Source: Paenibacillus riograndensis SBR5
Lineage (GTDB): Bacteria > Bacillota > Bacilli > Paenibacillales > Paenibacillaceae
NCBI RefSeq assembly: GCF_000981585.1
Contig: NZ_LN831776.1
Location: 5,811,187-5,875,186 of the forward strand
Length of the DNA stretch: 64,000 bases
Direction of reading: 5' to 3'
Below, in pieces: positions 19,045-28,507 of the stretch (the stretch's first letter is position 1; each line of letters starts with the position of its first letter). A program made the translations under genes and the position numbers. The notes beneath the pieces are model-generated. The model was not told the DNA's origin. It searched no databases and saw only the letters and a list, made by a program, of their open reading frames with translations.

Positions 19045-20100
19045 TTAATATTTGCGGTTGTTGATCTCTATTGCAGCCAGCTCCCGGGTGTATATATCCT
19101 CCGGTGTCACCATCCGCTTCGGCAGGGTCCGGCCGGCCATAACCTCCTTAACGGCCTGCATCAGCAGCGGCCCGAGCAGCGGATTACATTCGACCACAGC
19201 GTTGATGCTTCCCGCCACCATCTGCTCGAACGCCCGCCGCGTCCCGTCCACTGACACAATAATAATATCCTCCCCCGGCACAAGCCCGGCTTCCTTGATA
19301 GCCTCCACCGCGCCAATTGCCATATCGTCATTATGGGAATAGAGCACCTGCGGCCACTGCTCCTTAGGCTGCTGCAGGAAGATCTTCATCACCTCATGAC
19401 CGCCGCTGCGCGTGAAATCCGCCGTAGCACTTAGGGTAATCCGCAGGTTCGGCTGACCGGCAAGCATCTTGCGGAACCCGCGCCCGCGGTCGATGGACGG
19501 CGTTGAGCCAACGGTTCCCTGCAATTCTGCAATGCGGATCACTTCGCTGTGATGCCGCATCTTGTCCCTCACATACTTGGCCGCCTTCACCCCTTCTTCA
19601 TAGAAGTCAGAGCCGATGAACGTGACATAGAGCGAGCTGTCCGGTACATTCACTGAACGGTCCAGGATAATCACCGGAATTCCGGCCTGCTTAATCTCCA
19701 GCAGAATCGGCTCCCAGCCGGTCTGTACCACAGGCGCAATAGCAATAACATCGACCCCGCTGCGGATAAAAGAACGGATCGCCTCGAACTGCTTCTGCTG
19801 ATCCTGCTCGGCGTTCTTCAGCAGCAGCGTAATCCCCGCCTCCCCGGCGGCTTCGCGGATCGATGCGGTGTTCGCTTCCCGCCAGGTGCTCTCCGACCCG
19901 AGCTGGGAGAAGCCCAGCACGACCGGCTTGTCTGCGGCCATCTCTGCTGCGGAGGGCAGCAGTGTAAGCGCCGCAGGAGAAGGCTCGGGCATGGGCAGCG
20001 CCTGCGGCCCGCCGTTATTCCCGCCACCCGTGCAGCCTCCCAGCACCATCGGTGTTAGGACGAAGAACAGCAGCACCAGGCACCCTTTTACTGTTCGCAA
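19045..20100 (-). CDS. Sugar-binding lipoprotein of a YtfQ-type importer (second copy)
   Basis: About 351 residues from TTG 20100, seven bases after a GGGGGA ribosome site; a longer open frame upstream has no support. Lipobox LGGC at residues ~20-23 (LVLLFFVLTPMVLGGC). The rest is a periplasmic-binding family 4 fold: VVLGFSQLGSESTWREANTA, AIAPVVQTGWEPIL, LYSHNDDMAIGAVEAIKEAG, VECNPLLGPLLMQAV. It is close to the binding protein at 23792 and, by that family, binds a furanose or pentose. It ends the five-gene importer cluster, so the system has two receptors. The 200 bp after it, to the next start at 18839, hold no gene. Confidence 0.85.
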   Translation of the reverse strand: MRTVKGCLVLLFFVLTPMVLGGCTGGGNNGGPQALPMPEPSPAALTLLPSAAEMAADKPVVLGFSQLGSESTWREANTASIREAAGEAGITLLLKNAEQDQQKQFEAIRSFIRSGVDVIAIAPVVQTGWEPILLEIKQAGIPVIILDRSVNVPDSSLYVTFIGSDFYEEGVKAAKYVRDKMRHHSEVIRIAELQGTVGSTPSIDRGRGFRKMLAGQPNLRITLSATADFTRSGGHEVMKIFLQQPKEQWPQVLYSHNDDMAIGAVEAIKEAGLVPGEDIIIVSVDGTRRAFEQMVAGSINAVVECNPLLGPLLMQAVKEVMAGRTLPKRMVTPEDIYTRELAAIEINNRKY

Positions 20101-20189
20101 GCAGATTCCCCCTTCCGTATGATAGCGATTACAATTATATAGCAAAAAAATGGAGAGACAAGTATAATTTGTCTCTCCATCCGCAGTGC

Positions 20190-21158
20190 TTATTCTTTTA
20201 AGGTCAGCCGCCTGGAGCTTAGCACCCGCTGCAGCAGGATGAAGATGAACAGCAGCAGGCCGATGACGATCTTGGTCCACCAGGAGCTGAGCGTGCCCTC
20301 GAAGCTGATAATCGTCTGAATCACACCCTGAATCAGTACACCGAAGAAGGTGCCCAGCACATATCCGACCCCTCCGGTCAGCAGCGTGCCGCCAATGACG
20401 ACCGCCACGATGGTGTCCAGCTCGAAGCCGACGGCATGAAGCCCGTATCCCGACAGCATGTAAAAGGTGAACACCACGCCTGCCAGCGCCGAGCATAGCC
20501 CGCTAAGCGTATAGACCAGCACCTTGGTTCTCGCCACGGGCAACCCCATCAGCAGCGCCGATTGCTCACTGCCTCCAAGTGCGTACACATTGCGCCCGAA
20601 CCGGGTATAGTGGGCTGTGAAGATAGCGGCTGTTACAGCAAGCAGTGCGATGACGGCACTGATAGAGAGGAAGCTGCCGCCCGGCAGCGGAATTCGCGTC
20701 TGGGCCATGGCGGTATAGAAGGTGTTGTCAATCGTTATGGTATCGATGCTGATGACATAGCACAAGCCCCGGGCCAGGAACATTCCAGCCAGTGTGACGA
20801 TGAACGGCTGAATGGAGAAATAATGGATAATCGCCCCCATAACCGTACCAAATACAGCGCCCATCAGGAGTACAAGCGGGATGACCACGGCGGGCGGCCA
20901 GCCCTGCTGCTGTACCAGGCTCGCCGAGACCATTGTGGATAACGCAATCACCGAGCCGACCGAGAGATCGATGCCGCCTGACAGAATAACGAACGACATG
21001 CCCACAGCCGTGATTAGCAGAAAAGCATTGTCCACCAGCAGATTCATCAGCACCTGTAGGGAGAAGAAGCCCGTGTACCGGAAGGAACCGGCGGTGAACA
21101 TGACGATGAACAGCAGTATGGTAACTATAATCGGAATATACTTGCGGTTAAGAGGCAT
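20190..21158 (-). CDS. yjfF: Sugar ABC transporter permease, YjfF type
   Basis: 322 residues, about eight to ten membrane helices (PIIVTILLFIVMFTAGSF), with the family signatures GGIDLSVGSVIALSTM and VGFELDTIVAVVIGGTLLTG. One of two permeases of a monosaccharide importer related to the E. coli galactofuranose system. It overlaps the end of the second permease gene by 11 bp, implying coupling. In this setting arabinose released from arabinoxylan is a natural candidate ligand, by inference. Confidence 0.86.
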   Translation of the reverse strand: MPLNRKYIPIIVTILLFIVMFTAGSFRYTGFFSLQVLMNLLVDNAFLLITAVGMSFVILSGGIDLSVGSVIALSTMVSASLVQQQGWPPAVVIPLVLLMGAVFGTVMGAIIHYFSIQPFIVTLAGMFLARGLCYVISIDTITIDNTFYTAMAQTRIPLPGGSFLSISAVIALLAVTAAIFTAHYTRFGRNVYALGGSEQSALLMGLPVARTKVLVYTLSGLCSALAGVVFTFYMLSGYGLHAVGFELDTIVAVVIGGTLLTGGVGYVLGTFFGVLIQGVIQTIISFEGTLSSWWTKIVIGLLLFIFILLQRVLSSRRLTLKE

Positions 21159-22188
21159 GACGGCTCATCTCCTTCTCAGCGGGGTAATGCCGCGACTTCC
21201 AGCGGGTGGCAATCGCGGCGCGGAAGGTGTCCGACTGGATCAGGCAGACGGCCAGAACGACACAGGCCTTAACAACCAACGTTATCTCCGGCGGGACGCC
21301 GATCATATAGATGGTTGTGGTCAGCGTCTGGATGATCAGCGCTCCGATCACGGTGCCGGTAAGATAGAAGCGGCCGCCGTTCAGCGACGTCCCGCCGATG
21401 ACCACGGCCAGAATAGCGTCCAGCTCATACCAGAGACCGGCATTGTTGCCGTCGGCGCTGGAGACATTCGAGCTGAGCAACAGGCCGGCGATGCCGGCGC
21501 ATAGGCCGCAGAACACATAGACAGCCAGAATGACTAAGTGGGCACGGATGCCGGACATCTTGCTGGCGGCCGGATTGCAGCCCACCGATTCGATGAACAG
21601 GCCGAGAGCCGTCCCCCGGGTAAGCAGCAGGGCAATCACCAGAACCAGCGCTACGACAAAAATAGAGAAAGGCAGCGCAGCCAGTGAACCGGACCCGATG
21701 TACGCATACTTGGTGCTGGTTACCGTAATAATCTGTCCGCCGGTAATGAGCTGGGCGATGCCCCTACCCGCAACCATCAGAATCAGCGTGGCGATAATCG
21801 GCTGAATCCCGGCCCCGGAGACCAGCAGTCCGTTCCAGGCCCCCAGCAGCAGCGACAGGCCTGCCGCCAGCAGCACCGAGGTCAGGATCAGCCCCATACT
21901 GTTCTGATCCGCTCCTCTGCTGATGCTCAGGCAGGCAATAGCGCCCGAGATGGCTACTATGGAACCAACCGACAGGTCGATCCCTTTGGTAGCCACTACC
22001 AGCGTCATCCCGATAGCTACCAGAATCAGCGGGGCACCGAAGTTCAGAATGTCAATCAAGCTGCCGTATAGATGCCCGTCATGGACGGTGATGGAGAAGA
22101 AATCCGGCGAATAACACAGGTTGAACAGCAGCAGTGCAGCCAGAACGCACAGCGGCCAGAATAAATGATGCTTCATTATTGAGCTCAT
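21148..22188 (-). CDS. ytfT: Sugar ABC transporter permease, YtfT type
   Basis: About 346 residues from ATG 22188 (GGAGG 10 bp upstream, inside the end of the ATPase gene); a TTG at 22209 is possible but has no ribosome site. Hydrophobic helices throughout (FWPLCVLAALLLFNLCY) and the signatures TKGIDLSVGSIVAISGAIA and YELDAILAVVIGGTSLNGG. Partner of the YjfF-type permease; overlaps the genes on both sides. Confidence 0.86.
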   Translation of the reverse strand: MSSIMKHHLFWPLCVLAALLLFNLCYSPDFFSITVHDGHLYGSLIDILNFGAPLILVAIGMTLVVATKGIDLSVGSIVAISGAIACLSISRGADQNSMGLILTSVLLAAGLSLLLGAWNGLLVSGAGIQPIIATLILMVAGRGIAQLITGGQIITVTSTKYAYIGSGSLAALPFSIFVVALVLVIALLLTRGTALGLFIESVGCNPAASKMSGIRAHLVILAVYVFCGLCAGIAGLLLSSNVSSADGNNAGLWYELDAILAVVIGGTSLNGGRFYLTGTVIGALIIQTLTTTIYMIGVPPEITLVVKACVVLAVCLIQSDTFRAAIATRWKSRHYPAEKEMSRHAS

Positions 22189-22195
22189 GATCGGT

Positions 22196-23707
22196 TCAGC
22201 CTCCCGCAATCGCCTGCATAATCTGCTGCTGGCTCATGTCCTTCTCTGAAATTTCCTTCACCTTGCGGCGGTCGCGCAGAATGGCGATCCGGTCGCTGAC
22301 CCGCAGCACTTCCTCAAGCTCCGAGGAGATGAACAGGAACGACATCCCCTGCCGGGAGAGCGTCAGCACCAGCTTCTGAATCTCTGCTTTGGCCCCGATA
22401 TCAATGCCTCTTGTCGGCTCATCGAGGATGAACAGCTCCGGCTCCGTCAGCAGCCAGCGGGCCAGCAGCACCTTCTGCTGATTGCCGCCGCTGAGGTTCT
22501 TGATTAGCTGGTCCGGGCTGGGCGGGTTGATATTCAGCATGCGGATATATTCTCCGGCCAGCTCCTCCTGCCGCTTGCGCGGGATCGTCCTGAACATCCC
22601 GTCCTTGGCCTGGAGCGCCAGAATAATGTTCTCTCTTACTGTCAGATCGCCGATGACCCCCTCGGTCTTGCGGTTCTCCGAGCAGAAGGCGATCCGCCGT
22701 CCTATAGCTTCCCGGGGAGAGTGAACCCCGCCGCCAGATGACGGCAGTGTCACTTGCCCGAAGTCCGGCTTGTCGGCACCGAACAACAGCCGGGCCGCCT
22801 CCGTCCTTCCTGAACCCAGCAGCCCGGCCAGTCCGACGACCTCTCCCTTGCGGATCGCCAGGTCGAACGGCTCGATCCCGCCCCGGCGGCCCAGCCCTTC
22901 AGCCCTCAGCAGTTCATCTCCCAGGCTGTTCTTGTCCTGTGCCGCAAGCTCAGGCAGCTCATCCAGCAGATGAAGCTCCTTGCCGATCATCTTGAGTACG
23001 AGATCCAGGCGGCTTAGCTCCTTCGCCATGTATTCACCGACCAGCTCACCGCCGCGCAGAATGGTAACCCGGTCGGAGATCTCATACATCTGGTCCAGAA
23101 AATGCGTAACAAACAGAATCGACAGCCCCTCCTGCTGGAGCTTCCTCATGATGCGGAACAGCTGATCCACTTCGTTCTGATCCAGGCTTGAGGTCGGCTC
23201 ATCCAGAATCAGCACCTTCGCCGAGATATTCAGCGCTCTGGCAATGGCAACCAATTGCTGAACCGCTACAGAGTAGCTCTGCAGGGGAAGGGTGACGTCG
23301 ATGTGCAGATTCATCCGTTCCGAGAGCAGCTCCGCCGCCCGCAGGTTCATCTGCTTCCACTGGATACAGCCGAACCGCCGCGGCTCCCGGCCGATGAAGA
23401 TATTCTCGGCCACGGTCAGGTTGGGGCACAGATTCACCTCCTGATACACGGTGCTGATGCCCGCAGCCTGCGATTCTTGCGGGCTGCGCATGGAGATCGC
23501 TGTGCCCTCCATCTCCACAAGGCCTTCATCAATCGAATAAACGCCGGTCAGCACCTTGATCAAGGTGGACTTGCCGGCGCCATTCTCACCCATCAAGGCA
23601 TGAACCTCGCCGGGGAACAGGCGCAGACTCACATCTGTCAGAGCTTTCACCCCAGGAAACCGTTTATGGATCCGGGTCATTTGCAGTATGGGCTGCTGTG
23701 TGCTCAA
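22196..23707 (-). CDS. ytfR: Sugar ABC transporter ATPase with two nucleotide-binding domains, YtfR type
   Basis: About 503 residues, a tandem ATPase. The first domain has Walker A GENGAGKST and Walker B VLILDEPTSSL. The second has a degenerate P-loop (GLLGSGRTEAA), signature LSGGNQQKV and Walker B LFILDEPTRGID, as usual for ribose/galactofuranose-type transporters. TTG 23707 is chosen because AAGGAG lies 11 bp upstream; the GTG at 23719 would overlap that site. It powers the two downstream permeases. Confidence 0.9.
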   Translation of the reverse strand: MSTQQPILQMTRIHKRFPGVKALTDVSLRLFPGEVHALMGENGAGKSTLIKVLTGVYSIDEGLVEMEGTAISMRSPQESQAAGISTVYQEVNLCPNLTVAENIFIGREPRRFGCIQWKQMNLRAAELLSERMNLHIDVTLPLQSYSVAVQQLVAIARALNISAKVLILDEPTSSLDQNEVDQLFRIMRKLQQEGLSILFVTHFLDQMYEISDRVTILRGGELVGEYMAKELSRLDLVLKMIGKELHLLDELPELAAQDKNSLGDELLRAEGLGRRGGIEPFDLAIRKGEVVGLAGLLGSGRTEAARLLFGADKPDFGQVTLPSSGGGVHSPREAIGRRIAFCSENRKTEGVIGDLTVRENIILALQAKDGMFRTIPRKRQEELAGEYIRMLNINPPSPDQLIKNLSGGNQQKVLLARWLLTEPELFILDEPTRGIDIGAKAEIQKLVLTLSRQGMSFLFISSELEEVLRVSDRIAILRDRRKVKEISEKDMSQQQIMQAIAGG

Positions 23708-23791
23708 GGCTATATCCACTCCTTATTCTCCATAGACAACCACTCCGGCGGCTCAAGGACCGCCGGAGCAAGGTTTCTATTGGCTTGCTGA

Positions 23792-24832
23792 TTAATACTG
23801 GCGGCTAGGCAAAGCTTCCTTGGCTTGCTCAGAAGTGAAGGTTGTCTCCTCGGTCACGATCCGGGCCTCTACCTGCTTGCCATCGACCACATCCTTAACG
23901 ACCTGCATCAGCTGAGGTCCCAGCAGCGGATTGCATTCGACGATGAAGTTGATTTTGCCTTCACTGGCCGCCTGCATTCCGTCCTTCACGGCATCGACAG
24001 AGATAATCTTGATATCCTGGCCCGGCTTCAGCCCTGCCGCTTCAATCGCTTGAATAGCCCCCAGAGCCATATCGTCGTTATGGGCATACAGCACATCGAT
24101 ATCCTTATTAGCCTTCAGGAAGGCCTGCATGACTTCCTTGCCCTTGGCGCGGGTGAAGTCGCCGGTCTGTGAAGCAATGACCTTGAGGTGCGGATTGTCC
24201 TTGATGACCTCGGCGAAGCCTGCCATCCGGTCATTGGCCGGAGCAGAGCCTGTAGTTCCCTGCAGCTCCACAATGTTAACGTCTTCGGAAGCGTCCTTAT
24301 ACTGCTCGGTCAGCCACTTCCCTGCCTTGCGGCCTTCTTCCACGAAATCGGAGCCCAGGAAGGTAACATACAGCGAGGTATCCTTGGAGTCCACCGCACG
24401 GTCTGTCAGAACCACCGGGATGCCCGCCGCCTTCGCCTCCTTCAGCACAGTATCCCAGCCGGATTCGACCACCGGAGAGAAGGAGATGACATCCACCTTT
24501 TGCTGGATAAAAGAACGCAGTGCCTTGATCTGATTCTCCTGCTTCTGCTGGGCATCCGAGAATTTCAGCGTGTAGCCCGCTTCCTTGGCTGAATCCTGAA
24601 TGGATTTCGTATTCGCGCTGCGCCAGCCGCTCTCCGCCCCGACCTGTGAGAAGCCGAGCGTGATGTCCTTGGCCTCTTTGGTGGCATTTGCCGCCGGTGC
24701 CTTCGTTGCTGCACTGTCTGTCTTACCTGCATTCGCCGCCGTATTCCCGCCGTTATTACTGCTGCAAGCCCCTAACAGGGTCATGGACAGGGTCAGGGCA
24801 AGCACAGCCCCTACTTTCCCAAGCTTCTTCAT
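23792..24832 (-). CDS. ytfQ: Sugar-binding lipoprotein, YtfQ type
   Basis: 346 residues; signal peptide with lipobox LGACS (LALTLSMTLLGACSS), then an Ala/Thr/Asn tether and a periplasmic-binding family 4 fold (ITLGFSQVGAESGWRSANTK, ISFSPVVESGWDTVL, LYAHNDDMALGAIQAIEAAG). First gene of the importer cluster, 85 bp before the ATPase. RBS AAGGAG precedes ATG. It is divergent from the kinase at 25103, which with its regulator probably controls it. Confidence 0.9.
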   Translation of the reverse strand: MKKLGKVGAVLALTLSMTLLGACSSNNGGNTAANAGKTDSAATKAPAANATKEAKDITLGFSQVGAESGWRSANTKSIQDSAKEAGYTLKFSDAQQKQENQIKALRSFIQQKVDVISFSPVVESGWDTVLKEAKAAGIPVVLTDRAVDSKDTSLYVTFLGSDFVEEGRKAGKWLTEQYKDASEDVNIVELQGTTGSAPANDRMAGFAEVIKDNPHLKVIASQTGDFTRAKGKEVMQAFLKANKDIDVLYAHNDDMALGAIQAIEAAGLKPGQDIKIISVDAVKDGMQAASEGKINFIVECNPLLGPQLMQVVKDVVDGKQVEARIVTEETTFTSEQAKEALPSRQY

Positions 24833-24882
24833 ATCTCCTTATTCCTCCCCCTTGACGTTCACCTTGTTCCGGTGTTGTGCCC

Positions 24883-24899
24883 ATTATAGAACGCTTACA
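24883..24899 (-). promoter_or_regulatory. Probable -10 element with TGTAAGCG motif upstream of ytfQ-type gene
   Basis: On the minus strand TGTAAGCG (24899-24892) is followed after 3 bp by a perfect TATAAT (24888-24883), 51 bp before the start codon. No good -35 is seen, as in activator-dependent promoters. TGTAAGCG also occurs at the promoter of the binding protein at 47576. Confidence 0.4.
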
Positions 24900-25102
24900 G
24901 AAGGGTATTATATGGGCAGCCTTTGGCGTTTGCTTTCTAATTTTGGGTTTGTTCCCTCCAGTCGGGTGCTTTGGTGTACTTTTTTATTCAAAAGGTGGAT
25001 ATTTTGTTTGCGCTTTCTTTTTTTGTTTCGGTATTCCAGTATTTGTTATAAAATAGAGTTAGGAACGGCATATACTCTACTTGTGAAAGGGACTTCCCGA
25101 TA

Positions 25103-26906
25103 ATGCGGATCACACGCTGGATCTCCTCCAGTCTTAGAGCCAAACTGCTGGCTTTGTTCATAGTGCTGTCCACCATACCGCTGATTGCCGTCGGCCTCAT
25201 TTCCTACCAGAAATCCTATCAATCCATCTCCAGTCACAGCAAGGCTTCAAGCATGCTTCAGGCCGATATGCTGGGAACGAATATGGACAACCTGTTCAAG
25301 GATACCGAGCGTCTGCTGGAGCTAAGCAATAATCCTCAGGTCATCCACTTTCTGTTCTCACAGTCGGAGACCTATCAGGAGGCCAAGGACATCCTGCAGA
25401 CCTTCACCCTCTACCGGGACACCTATAAGTATGAGAATGTGCTCAACATCAGCCTCATTAACCTGTACGGCAAAGGCATCAGCGAGCGCCGGGGAATCTT
25501 TCAGTCCGCCAGCAACCCGCTGCGCAATCTGCATTTTCAGGCGTTATCCCAGAATCCCGAGCTTATCCTCCGGGTGCCCCCGCCGCTGATTACCGGCTAC
25601 GACCGGGTAGACGGATTCACCTACGGGGATCAGGGGGTGATCTCGATTATGACGGCGGTCAAGCAGCGGATTACGCATGAGGTCATCGGCTATATCATTG
25701 TGGATCTGAGCGATTCCTTCATTAAAAGAGTTCTGCGACAAGGTGACGATCGGGACTACCGGATTCTTCTACCTGCTGGACGAACAGAACAACCCCCTCT
25801 ATGTTCCTCCTGTGCAGGCGGGAGAGCTGGCTCTCGTTCAGGACAACCTGATCCCTGCAGGGGAAAAGGGCCGAAGCGGCAGCTTCGTGCTTCAGACGGG
25901 CGGCCCGCCCCGGTTCATCGTCCATACCTCCTCGCTGGCGACAGGCTGGACGATTATCGGCATAGCCCCGTTGCAGGAGATTGTGGCCGAGGCGAACCGG
26001 ATCAGACAGCTGATTATTATCAGCGTGGGGCTGAGCATTATTTTTGCGATCACGCTCCATTATCTGCTGACCCGGCGGCTAACCCGGCCCATCCAGCTGC
26101 TCCAGCACAAGATGCGCCTGACCGCAAGTGGCTATCTGGAAGCCAAAGTCAAGCCGGACGGCACCGATGAGATTGCCGATCTCGGCCAGAGCTTCAACAT
26201 CATGGTGGAGCAGATCAAAGAGCTGCTGGCCCAGAGCATCCGCAAGCAGCAGCAGCTGCAGAAGGCAGAGCTGCGGACGCTTCAGGCGCAGATTAACCCT
26301 CATTTTCTATACAATACCCTCGATTCAATTGTCTGGATGGCCGAAGCGGGGAATCACGATGGCGTAATCCGGCTGGTGAAGGCGTTATCCGCGTTCTTCC
26401 GGCTTAGCCTCAACAACGGGCGCGACTGGATACAGATCCGCTCCGAGCTTGCCCATGTGCAGAGCTATCTGATCATCCAGCAGATGCGCTACCATGACAT
26501 CCTGGAGTTCAAGCTGGAGGTGGCGGAGGAGCTGCAGGAGTATCCGATTCTGAATATGACCCTGCAGCCGCTGGTCGAGAATGCCCTGTATCACGGAATT
26601 AAAAATAAGCGGGGCATGGGATTGATCCGCATTGGCGGCTACACCGACGGGGGCTCCATTATGCTTACAGTCTCGGACAATGGCATCGGCATTCCCGCCG
26701 GGCGGCTGGAGATTCTGCGGGAGTCGATTGAGCATCCCATCCAGTCGGAGGATACCGAGGACACCGGTCAGGGCGGCTTCGGCCTGCAGAATGTGCATCA
26801 GCGACTGCGGCTGTATTTTGGGCCCGAATATGGTATCCGTCTGGACAGCTCGGAAGGCTATGGCACACAAATTACAGTTCGCATACCCAAGAACAAGGGG
26901 GTCTAG
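25103..26906 (+). pseudogene. YesM-type sensor histidine kinase, single-base frameshift
   Basis: The N-terminal frame gives a first membrane helix (LLALFIVLSTIPLIAVGLIS) and an extracytoplasmic sensor domain to SDSFIK. At the A-run 25724-25727 one extra A throws the frame; the other frame continues EFCDKVTIGTTGFFYLLDEQ, the second membrane helix (LIIISVGLSIIFAITLHYLL), HAMP, the phospho-acceptor QINPHFLYNTLDSIVW and the ATPase N-box LVENALYHGIKNKRG, to 26906. Together they make a normal ~600-residue kinase. A homopolymer indel suggests either phase variation or, more simply, a sequencing error. It pairs with the regulator that follows. Confidence 0.8.
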
Positions 26907-26908
26907 TG

Positions 26909-28507
26909 ATGAAGAAGATTATGCTGGTGGATGACGAAATCCTGATCCGTGAGAATATCCGGGAATGCATCGACTGGGAGAAGGAGGGCTTCCACTATTG
27001 CGGTGACGCTCCCGACGGTGAGCTGGCGCTCCCTATCATTGAAGCGCAGCTGCCCGACATTCTGATTACCGATATCAAAATGCCGTTCATGAACGGCCTG
27101 GAGCTTACCTCTGTCGTCCGCCAAAAATTCCCGCAGATCAAAATCATCATCCTCAGCGGCCATGATGACTTCCAGTACGCCCAGAAGGCGCTGCGCCTGG
27201 GGGTGGAGGACTACTGCCTGAAGCCGTTCAGCGCTGCCGATCTGCTGCAGCTTCTGCGCAGCGTCAGCGCCCGGATTGACGAGGAATTGCGGATCAGGCA
27301 CAAATATGCCTATACCCCCGAGAATCTGTTCGCGGATCTGTGCGGAGGCCTGATCAGCACCGCTGCTGCCTACGAATCGGCGGCACAGCTTGAGCTGCAG
27401 TTAACAGCCCCTTATTACGCCGCCGCCATATTCACTCTGCATCCGCTTAATATAGAGGAGTCGCCGGAGCCTCCCTCCGCTTCACCGGATTCAGAAGAGC
27501 TGTTAGCGGGTCTGTTGAAGGAGGCCGCCGACAGCTTCATCTACAAACGCAGCCGCACAGAGACGGTCCTGATCTATAAAGGCACTGATCCGGTCCAGAT
27601 GAACCAGGCCCTGGATGAGTTGTGCGCGGCGGCGAAGCAGCGGCTGAGGGAAGTCTGCGGGCTGGAGCTGTCCGTCAGCCGGGGCAAGGTCTGCGAACGC
27701 CTTCAGGGCATTCACCTCTCCTATCTGGAAGCCGAAAATGACCGGATGTTCAAGCAGATGTCCAGAATGCATTCCGCCGCCATGCTTGAGGTGTATTATG
27801 ACCCTAGCGCCAATGGAGTTCTGCTCGACAGAAGCCGGCTCGTCCAGTTCCTGAAGTCGGGCGACCACAGGCAGATGTCCGACTTCCTGCTGGAGCTCTC
27901 CACGGAGCTTGAACGGATGAACTGGAATTCCGGGTACGCCTGTTACCTGATGAACGACATCACCCTGGAGCTGGTGCAGACGGCGAAGAACGGGTTCCGC
28001 GCAGCCGCGGGCCACGCCGGCATACTCCAAGAATTGCAGACACAGCTGAAGCAAATCTCCAGTAGCGATGACGGCCTTCAGTATCTCAAACGGTTATACG
28101 AACGGCTATGGGAATGGCGGTCCGAGGGAGCGGACAAGCACCGTGAGCTGATCGACCGGGTGAAGCAGTATATCCGTGAGCAATACGACAAGGAGCAGCT
28201 CTCCCTGAATGACATCTCCAAAGTGGTCAGGGTCAGTCCCAGCCATCTGAGCAAGACCTTCAGCCAGGCGACTGGGCAGACCATCACGGAATTCCTGACC
28301 GCCACACGAATGGACCGGGCCAAGGAGCTGCTGAAATCAACGGGACACAAAACCTTTGAAATCGCCTATCTGGTCGGCTACAACGATCAGCATTATTTCT
28401 CCAACCTGTTCAAAAAGGTAACGGGGATGACGCCCATGGAATTCCGCAAGCAGGGCCAGACGGAGGATCAGCTTCATACGATCCGCAGAGGGGCGGGAAA
28501 TGAGTGA
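26909..28507 (+). CDS. YesN-type response regulator with AraC DNA-binding domain
   Basis: About 532 residues. Receiver ~1-120: acidic pair Asp8-Asp9 and phospho-acceptor Asp55 in LITDIKMPF. A long middle region of the YesN type follows, then the AraC double helix-turn-helix (~430-525: LSLNDISKVVRVSPSHLSKT, FEIAYLVGYNDQHYFSNLF, MTPMEFRKQ). ATG 26909 sits 7 bp after AAGGGGG. Likely activates the divergent YtfQRT-type importer. Its last codon overlaps the following binding-protein gene. Confidence 0.9.
   Translation: MKKIMLVDDEILIRENIRECIDWEKEGFHYCGDAPDGELALPIIEAQLPDILITDIKMPFMNGLELTSVVRQKFPQIKIIILSGHDDFQYAQKALRLGVEDYCLKPFSAADLLQLLRSVSARIDEELRIRHKYAYTPENLFADLCGGLISTAAAYESAAQLELQLTAPYYAAAIFTLHPLNIEESPEPPSASPDSEELLAGLLKEAADSFIYKRSRTETVLIYKGTDPVQMNQALDELCAAAKQRLREVCGLELSVSRGKVCERLQGIHLSYLEAENDRMFKQMSRMHSAAMLEVYYDPSANGVLLDRSRLVQFLKSGDHRQMSDFLLELSTELERMNWNSGYACYLMNDITLELVQTAKNGFRAAAGHAGILQELQTQLKQISSSDDGLQYLKRLYERLWEWRSEGADKHRELIDRVKQYIREQYDKEQLSLNDISKVVRVSPSHLSKTFSQATGQTITEFLTATRMDRAKELLKSTGHKTFEIAYLVGYNDQHYFSNLFKKVTGMTPMEFRKQGQTEDQLHTIRRGAGNE

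Noticed and set aside
20100..20496. N-terminal extension of the binding protein at 19045
   Set aside because: The extra ~130 residues are Arg/His-rich frame shadow of the permease gene; a TTG with a strong ribosome site and a lipobox signal peptide marks the true start.
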